Shown here: positions 18,904 through 27,637 of the stretch, piece by piece
Position numbering within the stretch: position 1 is the stretch's first letter
Layout of the letters: the number at the start of each line of letters is the position of its first letter
Source: Streptomyces apricus
GTDB lineage: Bacteria > Actinomycetota > Actinomycetes > Streptomycetales > Streptomycetaceae
Direction of reading: 5' to 3'
Assembly (NCBI RefSeq): GCF_008369065.1
Contig: NZ_VDFC01000023.1
Coordinates: forward strand, 156,471 to 200,146
DNA length: 43,676 nt
The notes under the pieces: model-generated
Told to the model about the DNA's origin: nothing
Database searches by the model: none
Seen by the model: only the letters and a program-made list of their open reading frames with translations
Translations under genes and position numbers: made by a program

Positions 18904-19467
18904 CTACCCCAGCGTCTCGGCCGCGCTGAGAATCGCCGCCACCGCCACGGCCGTCAGGGCGAACAACAGCAACACGATGCTGCGGCCGACCCATCGGTAC
19001 TTGCGTCGGGCCACGAGCGCGTTGGCCCAGACCTGGTCGGCGACAGCAGCGACCAACGCGTCCTCGTCCCGCAGCAATTCACTCAACCGGTCGCGGTAGT
19101 CGGCATGACTCGTGGGGTGCTCGCGGCCTATGTGGTCGTAGAACAACAGACTGGTGGGCTCGGTGCCGCCGGAGAGCCGTTGCCTGGGCCACAGCACCAG
19201 GCCGGCGGTGAGCCCGGCCGCCACCGTACAGACGGCGGACACCACAGCCGCAGCGGCGAACCAAGGCGAGTGGTCCCACCGGTCCCCGCCACCAGCGACC
19301 AGGCTGTACAGGACACCACCGACCACTCCGGCCGCCGCCATGATCGTGGCGGCCTTGGTCTCCGCGTGTTTGGTCCAGTCCCGGATGACCTCCAGGACCC
19401 GCCAAGCGTTCTCCGGCCCCGTCTGCTGCTGCCCAACGGCCATCGCCGTCATACATTCCCGTGCCAT
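18904..19467 (-). CDS. PycTM-like (Pycsar effector / DUF5706-type) membrane protein
   Basis: This is a protein of 187 residues. A cytosolic N-terminal helix (AWRVLEVIRDWTKHAETKAA, 21-40) is followed by TM1 (~40-58), TM2 (~69-92), a cytosolic segment with LLFYDHIG and DYRDRLSELLRD, a helix DQVWANALVARRKYRWV (144-160), and TM3 (~162-181). This order, with the 'etKa' helix before TM1 and the 'na.va..KY' helix before the last TM, matches my memory of PycTM-type effectors. In Pycsar anti-phage defence a cyclic pyrimidine made by PycC makes PycTM disrupt the membrane. The ATG at 19465-19467 was chosen for the GGAGGGGAG ribosome binding site 8 bases upstream. It is the first gene of the minus-strand operon, coupled to CHAT4 (2-base gap). 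No canonical stand-alone PycC gene is in view; the CATRA C-terminal domain is the only cyclase-like candidate. Confidence 0.75.
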   Translation of the reverse strand: MARECMTAMAVGQQQTGPENAWRVLEVIRDWTKHAETKAATIMAAAGVVGGVLYSLVAGGGDRWDHSPWFAAAAVVSAVCTVAAGLTAGLVLWPRQRLSGGTEPTSLLFYDHIGREHPTSHADYRDRLSELLRDEDALVAAVADQVWANALVARRKYRWVGRSIVLLLFALTAVAVAAILSAAETLG

Positions 19468-19976
19468 CGCTCGGCTCCCCTCCGCGGATCGGCTCCAGGC
19501 AGGCGGCTGGGAAGTCCGGCGCCACGCGTCGGCTGCCCGCTCCGCTCGGCAGCACCCTTCCCCTGGAGGCAGGTGTGCGCGCCCCACCTATCGTTTCCAG
19601 CAGATGACTGATTCATACCCTTGGGGCCATGTGGGGCTGTTGCGACAGGATGACCGGTTGTGCGCCGAGGTGTATCCGCAGGGTCGCGAGCTTCCGGAGC
19701 CTTGGCCCGGCAGCGGGTCCGACGACGTCGTGGTGATCCGCTGCCCGCCGGGCACAGGCGTCGCCCGGTGTCCGTCGACGACGAGCAGCCGGCCCGGCCA
19801 ACAGGGCCACCAGACGGCCCTCAGCCCGGAAGACAGACAGGGAACGGACCGGAGCAGCATGTCGTCGATGCCGCCACGGCCGTCCCCTCACGGCGCGCCG
19901 TCGAACCACCCGTGGACACCGGGTGTCACGACAATCCGAGCCGGACCACGGTGTACCTCGATGTACCGCGACGGAT
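19468..19976. other. Right-hand edge of the island, no confident gene
   Basis: This is 509 bases between the PycTM-like gene and the end of the SorC regulator. A less GC-rich patch near 19590-19640 probably holds the promoter of the minus-strand operon. Two coding-like scraps are present. A plus-strand frame from ATG 19604 begins MTDSYPWGHVGLLRQ and continues with DRLCAEVYPQGRELPEPWPG; it looks protein-like for about 60 codons and then turns low complexity and runs into the regulator. A minus-strand frame ends RYIEVHRGPARIVV, then TPGVHGWFDGAP and a stop at 19888-19890, but lacks its own start. Neither matches a family I know; they may be truncated remains at the island border. No direct repeat shared with the left edge (2260-2400) was found by eye. 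Confidence 0.4.
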
Positions 19977-20996
19977 TCAGAGCCCGTCCGGGTCCGCCCG
20001 GTCCAGGGCCGGGCGCGGGGCCGGGCCCGTCGTCATCAGGGCGTCCGCGGCCGCCGTGTCCGTCACCAGGCTGGTGACGAGGCCGGAGCGCAGCACGGCG
20101 TCGATGGCGCCCGACTTGCGCTGCCCGCCGGCGATCGCGACGACCTCGGGGATGCGCCGCAGCCGGTCGGCCTCGACGGTGATGCACCGCTCCCCCAGGT
20201 CGCGCCCGACGCGGCGGCCCTCGACGTCGAAGAGGTGCGCGGACATCTCGGCCTCGACCCCGAGGGAGGCGTAGTGGGCGCGCTCCTCCTCGGTGAGCAT
20301 GTCGTGCACCGTCGAGATCCCGGCCTCCCAGGACCCGATGGACACGCAGGCCACGGTGACCTTGTCGAAGTACTCGAAGGCGCGGGCGATCCCCGTCTGG
20401 CTGCGCAGCGCGGCGGCCGTGGCCGCGTCGGGCAGCAGCATGGGCGCGTAGATGGGGTGGGCGTCGCCGCCGGAGACCTGGGCGGCCCGGCGGACGGCCT
20501 CGACCGAGCCGCGCTCGGCCGTCCCCGCGTCGTAGACACCCGTCAGCTGCACCACCGTGCACGGCGGCAGCCGGTCGAGCGCCGCGGCCATGTGGATCGT
20601 GGAGCGCCCCCAGGCGAGGCCGAGCACGTCGCCCTCGGCGACGAGCTCTCCGAGCAGATCGGCGGCCACCTCGCCGAGGTTCTCCGGGTCGGGCGACTCC
20701 TCGGCCTCGGCCGGGGACTCGACGACGACGGCGTGCCGCAGGCCGTAGCGGGCGCGCAGTGCGTCGGAGCGCTCCGCGTCCAGCTCTGCGGGGACGCGGA
20801 TCTCGATCCTCACGAGATCCCGTTCGAGGGCCGTCTCCAGGACCCGGGCCACCTTGAAGCGGCTGACGCCGAACTCCTCGGCGATCTGGATCTTGGACTT
20901 GCCCTCCAGATAGAAGCGGCGGGCCATGGCCGCCGCCTGCACCAGCTCGGCGGGTCCCATCCGCATGGCTGAACGGCCCGCCGACATACCCGACAC
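19977..20996 (-). CDS. SorC/DeoR-type sugar-binding transcriptional regulator
   Basis: This is a protein of about 339 residues. An N-terminal helix-turn-helix (ARRFYLEGKSKIQIAEEFGV then SRFKVARVLE) is followed by a SorC-family sugar-phosphate-binding domain with the phosphosugar loop GLAWGRST and later CVSIGSW and AIAGGQRKSGAI. Such regulators repress or activate carbohydrate genes in response to a phosphorylated sugar; the partner operon is not obvious, though rpe (pentose phosphate pathway) lies directly upstream on the same strand. The GTG at 20994-20996 was preferred because GAGGAG lies 5 bases before it; an in-frame GTG at 21020 would add eight residues. I recall an orthologue in this position in S. 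coelicolor. Confidence 0.85.
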   Translation of the reverse strand: MSGMSAGRSAMRMGPAELVQAAAMARRFYLEGKSKIQIAEEFGVSRFKVARVLETALERDLVRIEIRVPAELDAERSDALRARYGLRHAVVVESPAEAEESPDPENLGEVAADLLGELVAEGDVLGLAWGRSTIHMAAALDRLPPCTVVQLTGVYDAGTAERGSVEAVRRAAQVSGGDAHPIYAPMLLPDAATAAALRSQTGIARAFEYFDKVTVACVSIGSWEAGISTVHDMLTEEERAHYASLGVEAEMSAHLFDVEGRRVGRDLGERCITVEADRLRRIPEVVAIAGGQRKSGAIDAVLRSGLVTSLVTDTAAADALMTTGPAPRPALDRADPDGL

Positions 20997-21098
20997 GGGG
21001 ATCTCCTCACTGCTGTGCACACTCTGGTCTCGCCGTTCATCCTTGCAGATCCGGCGTACTTGATCAGCCCTGTGGGGCGGCGTTCACGTTCCCTTGGT

Positions 21099-21785
21099 TC
21101 AGTGGTCGCACGCCCATGCTGCCTGGGCCGTCGCCTCCTCGGCCTGCGTGCGCAATGCACGTACCGCCTGGGCGGGGTCGGCGGCCCCGTAGACGGCCGA
21201 GCCGGCGACGAAGACGTCGGCCCCCGCCTCGGCGCAGCGCTCGATGGTGGACGCGGAGACCCCGCCGTCGACCTGCAGCCACAGCTCCAGGCCGTGCTTG
21301 CCGATCAGCTCACGGGTGCGGCGGATCTTCGGCAGCATGATGTCGAGGAACGCCTGGCCGCCGAAGCCCGGCTCGACGGTCATGATCAGCAGCATGTCGA
21401 GCTCGGGGAGCAGGTCCTCGTACGGCTCGATCGGCGTCGCGGGCTTGAGCGCCATGGAGGCGCGGGCGCCCTTGGCGCGGATCTCGCGGGCGAGACGGAC
21501 GGGCGCCGCCGCGGCCTCGGCGTGGAAGGTGACGGAACCGGCCCCCGCCTCCACGTACTGCGGTGCCCACCGATCGGCGTCCTCGATCATCAGATGGCAG
21601 TCCAGCGGGGTGTCCGTCGCCCGCGCGAGGGCCTCTACGACCGGCACGCCGAGCGTGAGGTTCGGGACGAAGTGGTTGTCCATCACGTCGACGTGCAGCC
21701 AGTCGGCGCCCTCCACCGCCCGTGCCTCCTCGGCAAGGCGGGCGAAGTCGGCGGACAGGATGCTGGGGTTGATCTGCGCGGCCAT
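21099..21785 (-). CDS. rpe: Ribulose-phosphate 3-epimerase
   Basis: This 228-residue TIM-barrel enzyme interconverts D-ribulose 5-phosphate and D-xylulose 5-phosphate in the non-oxidative pentose phosphate pathway in the cytosol. Family motifs appear in order: [13 protein letters not shown] at the N-terminus, the metal-binding [20 protein letters not shown], the flexible loop [10 protein letters not shown], and the phosphate-binding QVDGGVS and AGSAVYG. The length is normal. The start is the ATG at 21783-21785 (MAAQINPS). It lies 102 bp upstream of the SorC-type regulator on the same strand and is divergent from the MMPL gene with a 148-bp shared promoter region. Confidence 0.95.
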   Translation of the reverse strand: MAAQINPSILSADFARLAEEARAVEGADWLHVDVMDNHFVPNLTLGVPVVEALARATDTPLDCHLMIEDADRWAPQYVEAGAGSVTFHAEAAAAPVRLAREIRAKGARASMALKPATPIEPYEDLLPELDMLLIMTVEPGFGGQAFLDIMLPKIRRTRELIGKHGLELWLQVDGGVSASTIERCAEAGADVFVAGSAVYGAADPAQAVRALRTQAEEATAQAAWACDH

Positions 21786-21933
21786 GCCCCAAGCCTGCCA
21801 TGCCCGGCGCCGGTTGCCCTCCCCGGTCCCGCCGCGGGCCGTCCGGCGGGGACCGGACCGGTCCGGGGGCTGCGCCGGCCGGACGGGCCGTGCCATCCTT
21901 GTCGGCCCACCGGCTCCATGAGCGGCTACGGGG

Positions 21934-24165
21934 ATGGCCATGACGGACACACAGGGAAAGCGACGGCGGGGTGTCGGCCGGCTGGTCTGCGGCCGCCGGT
22001 CCAAGTGGCTCGTGGTGGGGCTGTGGCTGGTGCTGCTCGTGGTGACGGCGCCCTTCGCCCAGAAGCTCGCCGACGCCCAGGACAACGACGCGGCCTCCTG
22101 GCTGCCGGGGTCGGCCGAGTCCACCCAGGTCCTGGAGGCCTCCGAGGGGTTCCGGCCGGAGCAGATCCCCGCGATCGTCGTCTACGCCCGCGCGGACGGC
22201 CTCACGGCACGGGACCGGGTGCGCATCGCCGAGGACGTACGGGAGCTGGCGGAGCTGCGCGAGCAGGGCATCCGCGGCGCGGAGACCCGGGGCCCCGTGT
22301 TCGACCGCAGGCCGGACCCGCGGGCGGCCCAGGTCCTCGTGCCGATCACCATGGACGAGAAGGGGTGGGAGCGCATCGCGCCGGCGGTCGACGCGATCCG
22401 CGAGGACGTCGGGAAGGGCGGCGACGGCCTCGCCGTGCACATCACCGGCCCGGGCGGCACGTCCGCCGACTTCTCCGAGGCCTTCGAGGGCATCGACTCC
22501 ACCCTGCTGTTCTCGGCGATGGCCGTCGTGGTGGTGACGCTGCTGATCACCTACCGCAGCCCGACCCTGCTGGTGGTCCCGCTGCTCGGCGTGGTCGCCG
22601 CGCTGTTCACCGCGCAGGCGCTGATCTACCTGCTCGCGGAGCACGCGGGGCTGACCGTCAACGGCCAGAGCGCGGGCATCCTCACGGTGCTCGTCTTCGG
22701 CGCGGGGACGGACTACGCCCTGCTCCTGGTCGCCCGCTACCGGGAGGAGCTGCGCCGCCACGAGGACCGCCACGAGGCGATGGAGCTGGCCCTGCACCGG
22801 GCGGGCCCGGCCGTGATCGCGTCCGGCGCCACCGTCGTGCTGAGCATGCTGGTGCTGCTCGCCGCCGAGATGAACTCGACGCGGGGGCTCGGCCCGGTCG
22901 CCGCCATCGGCGTGGCCGTGGCGCTGGTCGCGATGCTGACGCTCTTCCCGGCCCTGCTGGTGATCTTCGGCCGCTGGATCTTCTGGCCGGTGACCCCCCG
23001 GTTCGGTTCCCAGGACCCGAGCGAGCTCGGGGTCTGGGCGCGGATGGGCAGCCGCTTCTCGCACCGTCCGCGGCTGGTGTGGGCGGTCACAGCGGCGACG
23101 CTCGCGTTCCTGTCCCTGGGTCTCCTGCAGCTGCGCGCGGAGGGGATCAGCAACGCCGACTCCTTCACCGACAAGCCCGACTCGATCGTCGGCCAGGAGG
23201 TGTCCGCGCGGTACTTCCCGGCGGGCAGCGGCGACCCGCTGGTCGTCATCGGCGACCGCGCGCAGGCCCTGGATGTGCGCCGGGCCGTCGCGGACACCCC
23301 CGGTGTCGTACCGCGCTCCCTCGGCCGGCCGCCCGGCACGAAGGCGCAGGACGACGGCAAGGTCCTCTTCGAGGCGACCATGACCGCGCCCGCGGACAGC
23401 GAGGCGGCGAAGCGGACCGTGGAGCGGGTGCGGGACGCCGTGCACGCGGTGCCGGACGCGGACGCGCAGGTGGGCGGCGGCACGGCCGCCCTGCTCGACA
23501 TGGACCGGGCGACGACCCGCGACAACCTCGTGATCATCCCGCTGGTGCTGGTCGTGGTGCTGCTGATCCTGTGCGTCCTGCTGCGCGCGCTGGTCGCCCC
23601 GCTGCTGCTGATCGGCACGGTGGTGCTGTCCTTCGCCACCGCGCTGGGCATCAGCGCGCTCGCGTTCCGGCACGTCTTCGACTACGCGGGCGAGTCGACG
23701 GACTTCCCGCTCTTCGTCTTCGTCTTCCTGGTGGCCCTGGGCATCGACTACAACATCTTCCTCACCACCCGCATCCGCGAGGAGGCCGCCCGCCAGGGCA
23801 CGCGCACGGGGGTGGTCACCGCGCTGGCCGCCACCGGCGCGGTCATCACGTCGGCGGGCCTGGTCCTCGCGGGCACCTTCGCCGCCCTCGGCACGCTCCC
23901 GATGGTGGCCTTCGCCGAGATCGGTTTCGCGGTGGCCCTGGGCGTCCTCCTCGACACGTTCGTCGTGCGCTCGGTCCTCGTGACGTCGTTGTTCCTGGAC
24001 GTCGGCCCGAAGGTGTGGTGGCCGCACCGGCTGTCGCACACGGACGGCGCAACGGGCGGCGGGACGGACGGCGCCGGGGATCCGGGCCGCCCGCCGGACC
24101 CGGGCCCTGACCAGGCGACGGCCGCCGCGGAGTCACCGGCACGGCACGGCGGCCCGCCGGAGTAG
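21934..24165 (+). CDS. MMPL-family (RND) membrane transporter
   Basis: This is a protein of 743 residues with the duplicated MMPL/RND layout. A first TM helix (~24-45) precedes a periplasmic-type domain (~50-190). Five or six TM helices follow, including the proton-relay segment [19 protein letters not shown] (~245). A second extracytoplasmic domain (~390-520) and a second TM bundle come next, with the matching [15 protein letters not shown]. The hydrophilic Gly/Asp/Pro-rich tail is typical of actinobacterial members. MMPL proteins export lipids, siderophores or drugs using the proton gradient; the substrate here is unknown. The start ATG at 21934 is followed two codons later by another ATG; either is possible. 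The gene is convergent with rsmB and divergent from rpe. Confidence 0.9.
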   Translation: MAMTDTQGKRRRGVGRLVCGRRSKWLVVGLWLVLLVVTAPFAQKLADAQDNDAASWLPGSAESTQVLEASEGFRPEQIPAIVVYARADGLTARDRVRIAEDVRELAELREQGIRGAETRGPVFDRRPDPRAAQVLVPITMDEKGWERIAPAVDAIREDVGKGGDGLAVHITGPGGTSADFSEAFEGIDSTLLFSAMAVVVVTLLITYRSPTLLVVPLLGVVAALFTAQALIYLLAEHAGLTVNGQSAGILTVLVFGAGTDYALLLVARYREELRRHEDRHEAMELALHRAGPAVIASGATVVLSMLVLLAAEMNSTRGLGPVAAIGVAVALVAMLTLFPALLVIFGRWIFWPVTPRFGSQDPSELGVWARMGSRFSHRPRLVWAVTAATLAFLSLGLLQLRAEGISNADSFTDKPDSIVGQEVSARYFPAGSGDPLVVIGDRAQALDVRRAVADTPGVVPRSLGRPPGTKAQDDGKVLFEATMTAPADSEAAKRTVERVRDAVHAVPDADAQVGGGTAALLDMDRATTRDNLVIIPLVLVVVLLILCVLLRALVAPLLLIGTVVLSFATALGISALAFRHVFDYAGESTDFPLFVFVFLVALGIDYNIFLTTRIREEAARQGTRTGVVTALAATGAVITSAGLVLAGTFAALGTLPMVAFAEIGFAVALGVLLDTFVVRSVLVTSLFLDVGPKVWWPHRLSHTDGATGGGTDGAGDPGRPPDPGPDQATAAAESPARHGGPPE

Positions 24166-24180
24166 CCGTTCCGCGGGCAG

Positions 24181-24200
24181 CCGGCCGGTCAGTCGGCCGG
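24181..24200. terminator. Bidirectional terminator in a short repeat cluster
   Basis: CCGGCCG, a GTCAGT loop and CGGCCGG form a perfect 7-bp hairpin between the convergent MMPL and rsmB genes. It is the first part of a 60-base cluster (24177-24238) of degenerate CCGGTCAG units, which also runs into the rsmB stop codon. Confidence 0.5.
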
Positions 24201-24228
24201 TCAGCCGGTCGATCGGTGAGCCCGTCGG

Positions 24229-25653
24229 TCAGCCGGTGCGGCGGATCAGGGCCAGGTACATCGCGTCCGTGCCGTGCAGGTGCGGCCAGAGCTGGATGTC
24301 CGGGCCGTCGCCGAGGGCCGGGACGTCCGGCAGGAGCGGGCGGGCGTCGAGGAGTTCGGCGGCCTGCTCCTTGAGCACGTCGTCGACCACGGCCCGGGTC
24401 TCGGCGAGGTGCGGCGAGCAGGTGGCGTACCCGACGACACCGCCGACCCGCACCGAGTCGAGCGCGGTGCGCAGCAGCCCGCGCTGCAGCGGCGCGAACC
24501 CGTCCAGGTCGGAAGGCCGCCGCCGCCAGCGGGCCTCGGGCCGCCGCCTCAGGGCACCGAGCCCCGTGCAGGGCACGTCCATCAGGACGCGGTCGAAGGT
24601 CCCCGGGCGCCACGGCGGCCGCGTCCCGTCGGCGGCGATCACCTGGTACGGCCCGGGGTTCCCGGCGAGCGCCTTCGCCACCAGCCCGGCCCGGTGCGGC
24701 TGCTTCTCGGAGGCGAGCAGCACGGCCCCGCGCTGCGCGGCGAGGCCGGCGAGCATCGCGGCCTTGCCGCCGGGCCCCGCGCACCCGTCGAGCCAGGCCC
24801 GGTCGGGCCCGTCCAGGGGCGCGTTGGCGAGCGCGAGCGCCACGAGCTGGCTGCCCTCGTCCTGGACGCCGGCGCGCCCTTCGCGCACGGCGTCGATCGC
24901 CCCCGGCTCACCGCCCTCGGAGAGCCGCACGGCGTACGGCGACCAGCGTCCCGGCAGCGCCGTCTCCTCGCCGAGCGCGCCGAGGAGCTCGTCGGCGGTG
25001 GAGCGGCCGGGGCGGGCGACCAGGGTCACCTCGGGCCGTTCGTTGTCGGCCTCCAGCAGGTCCTCGATGCCGGCGCGCCCGCCGCCCAGCGAGTCCCACA
25101 GCGCGGAGACGATCCACCGCGGATGCGAGTGGACGACGGCGAGGTGGTCCTCGGCGTCCTCCTCGTAGGGCGGGGCGACCTGCTCGATCCAGGCGTCCAG
25201 CTCCTGCCGCGAGATCTTGCGCAGGACGGCGTTGACGAACTTCGCCCGCCCGTCGCCGAGCACGATCCGCGCGAGGTCGACGGTCGCCGACACGGCGGCG
25301 TGGGTCGGGATGCGCGTGCCGAGCAACTGGTGGGCGCCCAGGCTCAGCACGTCAAGGACCGGCGGGTCGACCTCGCGCAGCGGCCGGTCCACGCAGGCCG
25401 CGATGATCGCGTCGTACGTGCCCTGCCGGCGCAGCGTCCCGTACACCAGCTCGGTGGCCAGGGCCGCGTCCCGCCCGTCGAAGTCGCCGTTCTCGCGCGC
25501 CTTGCGCAGCAGCGGCGGCAGGACGAGGTTCGCGTACGCGTCCCGCTCATCCACCGCCCGCAACGCATCGAAGGCGAGCATCCGCACGGGGTCCTTCTTC
25601 GGACGGCGGTACGGCTTGCTCTGCTGACGACCCCGACGAGGCTGCTCACTCAC
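24229..25653 (-). CDS. rsmB: 16S rRNA m5C967 methyltransferase RsmB (Sun/NOL1 family)
   Basis: This is a protein of 474 residues. A basic N-terminal tail (~25 residues) precedes a NusB-like RNA-binding domain (~25-170, with LATELVYGTLRRQGTYDAII and RAKFVNAVLRKI) and a Rossmann SAM-methyltransferase domain (~180-474). Diagnostic segments are the SAM-binding DGCAGPGGKA, DVPCTGLGALRRRPEARW with the release cysteine, and GYATCSPHLAET with the catalytic cysteine. The enzyme methylates a cytosine of 16S rRNA. fmt lies upstream on the same strand, 158 bp away, and the two are usually neighbours in bacteria. The start ATG at 25651-25653 gives MSEQPRRGRQ. Confidence 0.93.
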   Translation of the reverse strand: MSEQPRRGRQQSKPYRRPKKDPVRMLAFDALRAVDERDAYANLVLPPLLRKARENGDFDGRDAALATELVYGTLRRQGTYDAIIAACVDRPLREVDPPVLDVLSLGAHQLLGTRIPTHAAVSATVDLARIVLGDGRAKFVNAVLRKISRQELDAWIEQVAPPYEEDAEDHLAVVHSHPRWIVSALWDSLGGGRAGIEDLLEADNERPEVTLVARPGRSTADELLGALGEETALPGRWSPYAVRLSEGGEPGAIDAVREGRAGVQDEGSQLVALALANAPLDGPDRAWLDGCAGPGGKAAMLAGLAAQRGAVLLASEKQPHRAGLVAKALAGNPGPYQVIAADGTRPPWRPGTFDRVLMDVPCTGLGALRRRPEARWRRRPSDLDGFAPLQRGLLRTALDSVRVGGVVGYATCSPHLAETRAVVDDVLKEQAAELLDARPLLPDVPALGDGPDIQLWPHLHGTDAMYLALIRRTG

Positions 25654-25724
25654 GAAAAAGGTGCTCCGGCTCAGTGGAAGAGATACCCCCCAAGGTTACG
25701 TCGCACGATGTCCGCCGCGCTCCC

Positions 25725-25806
25725 GCAGGGGGCGCCCCGATAGGGGCGCGGGGAACTGCGCGACCACACCGGCCGGACCCGAACCCCGCCCAGCCGCCCG
25801 CAGGGC
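25725..25806. repeat. Streptomyces-type intergenic repeat with hairpin
   Basis: The stretch between fmt and rsmB contains GCGCCCC, a GATA loop and GGGGCGC (25732-25749), followed by GCGGGGAACTGCGCGACCAC. I recognise the AGGGGCGCGGGGAACTGCGCGAC core as a very common interspersed intergenic sequence of Streptomyces genomes, often found at gene ends. Here it sits directly after the fmt stop and may act as a terminator or mRNA stabiliser. Confidence 0.6.
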
Positions 25807-25811
25807 ACCCG

Positions 25812-26744
25812 TCAGGCCCCGACCACCTCGCCCGACCCGATCCGGACCCCCCGGGCCCAGTCCGCGGCCCGCATCGGCTTCTTCCCCTGCGCCTGCACCC
25901 ACAGCAGCTCGATCGCGTACGACCCGGTCCCCACGTGCACGCTGTTCTTGCCGACCGCCAGCGCCCCCGGCGCCAGATCCGTCCGCTCGGGAACGGGCAC
26001 GGCCTGGATCAGCTTCAGCCGCTCCCCGCGGAACACGGTCCACGCCCCGGGCGCGGGCGTGCAGCCCCGGACGACCCGGTCGACGCGCAGCGCCGGCGCG
26101 CTCCAGTCCACCCGCGCGTCCTCGACGGTGATCTTCGGCGCCAGGGTGACCCCGTCGGCCGGCTGCGGCACCGCCTTCAGCGTGCCGTCCTCGATGCCGT
26201 CCATGGTCGCGGCGAGCAGCCCGGACCCGGCGAAGGCGAGCCGCGTCAGCAGGTCCCCGCTGGTGTCGGTGGGCCGCACCTCCTCGGTGACGGTCCCGTA
26301 CACGGGCCCGGAGTCGAGCCCCTCCTCGATGAGGAAGGTGGAGGCGCCGGTGATCTCGTCCCCGGCCATCACCGCGTGCTGCACGGGCGCCGCCCCGCGC
26401 CAGGCGGGCAGCAGCGAGAAGTGCAGGTTGACCCACCCGTGGGCGGGGACGTCGAGCGCGACCCGCGGCAGCAGCGCGCCGTACGCCACGACGGGGCAGC
26501 AGTCCGGGGCGATCTCCCGCAGCCGCGCGAGGAAGTCCTCGTCGCGCGGCTTCGCCGGCTTGAGCACCTCGATCCCGGCGTGCTCGGCACGCTGTGCAAC
26601 GGGGCTCGCGACGAGCCTGCGCCCCCGTCCGGCCGGCGCGTCGGGCCGCGTGACGACGGCGGCCACCTCGTGGCGCCCGGAGGCGATCAGGGCGTCCAGA
26701 GCGGGAACGGCGACCTCGGGGGTGCCTGCGAAGACGAGCTTCAT
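25812..26744 (-). CDS. fmt: Methionyl-tRNA formyltransferase
   Basis: This 310-residue cytosolic enzyme transfers a formyl group from 10-formyl-THF to Met-tRNA(fMet) for translation initiation. The N-terminal catalytic Rossmann-like domain (1-~205) shows [17 protein letters not shown], then the hallmark [20 protein letters not shown], with the Asn-His-Ser-Leu-Leu-Pro catalytic loop, and GLDSGPVYG. The C-terminal OB-fold tRNA-binding domain (~210-310) carries [20 protein letters not shown]. The length is normal. The start ATG at 26742-26744 gives MKLVFAGT; the open frame extends upstream but has no family similarity there. It is the first gene of fmt-rsmB. Confidence 0.95.
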   Translation of the reverse strand: MKLVFAGTPEVAVPALDALIASGRHEVAAVVTRPDAPAGRGRRLVASPVAQRAEHAGIEVLKPAKPRDEDFLARLREIAPDCCPVVAYGALLPRVALDVPAHGWVNLHFSLLPAWRGAAPVQHAVMAGDEITGASTFLIEEGLDSGPVYGTVTEEVRPTDTSGDLLTRLAFAGSGLLAATMDGIEDGTLKAVPQPADGVTLAPKITVEDARVDWSAPALRVDRVVRGCTPAPGAWTVFRGERLKLIQAVPVPERTDLAPGALAVGKNSVHVGTGSYAIELLWVQAQGKKPMRAADWARGVRIGSGEVVGA

Positions 26745-26904
26745 GGGTGGCAGTCGGCCTCTCGGGCGGTGGTACGGCGGGCAGCGCACCAGTCTATGGG
26801 CCGCACCCCGGGTCCGTACGGGGGCGAGGACCGCCCCGCGTCGCAACGGGCGCCGCCCGACCGCCGGGGGCGTACGCATATGCCCCCGCGCCCCTCGTGC
26901 GTGA

Positions 26905-27543
<639 letters not shown>

Positions 27544-27582
27544 CGCGGGCGCCCGTCCACCCCGCTCGCCCCGCGCCGGGCG

Positions 27583-27623
27583 CGCGTGCGCCCCCGAGAC
27601 CGGAACCCTCGGGGGCGCACGCG
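27583..27623. terminator. Strong bidirectional terminator between the HTH gene and priA
   Basis: A perfect 16-bp inverted repeat (CGCGTGCGCCCCCGAG with its complement, 9-base loop 27599-27607) lies between two convergent genes. It is the longest perfect stem seen in the window and should stop transcription from either side. Confidence 0.75.
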
Positions 27624-27637
27624 TGGGCGTCTCCCGG

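Noticed and set aside
14057..19099. A 1680-codon open frame on the plus strand opposite CHAT4 and CHAT3
   Set aside because: It is an antisense shadow caused by high GC at codon third positions; the minus-strand frames carry recognisable TPR and CHAT motifs, the plus-strand translation none.
19604..20077. Small plus-strand gene beginning MTDSYPWGH
   Set aside because: No clear ribosome binding site, low-complexity second half, and overlap with the regulator gene on the other strand; kept only as a possible remnant in the findings.
24177..24238. CRISPR-like array
   Set aside because: The units are about 8-12 bases, degenerate, without unique spacers, and sit in a terminator position.
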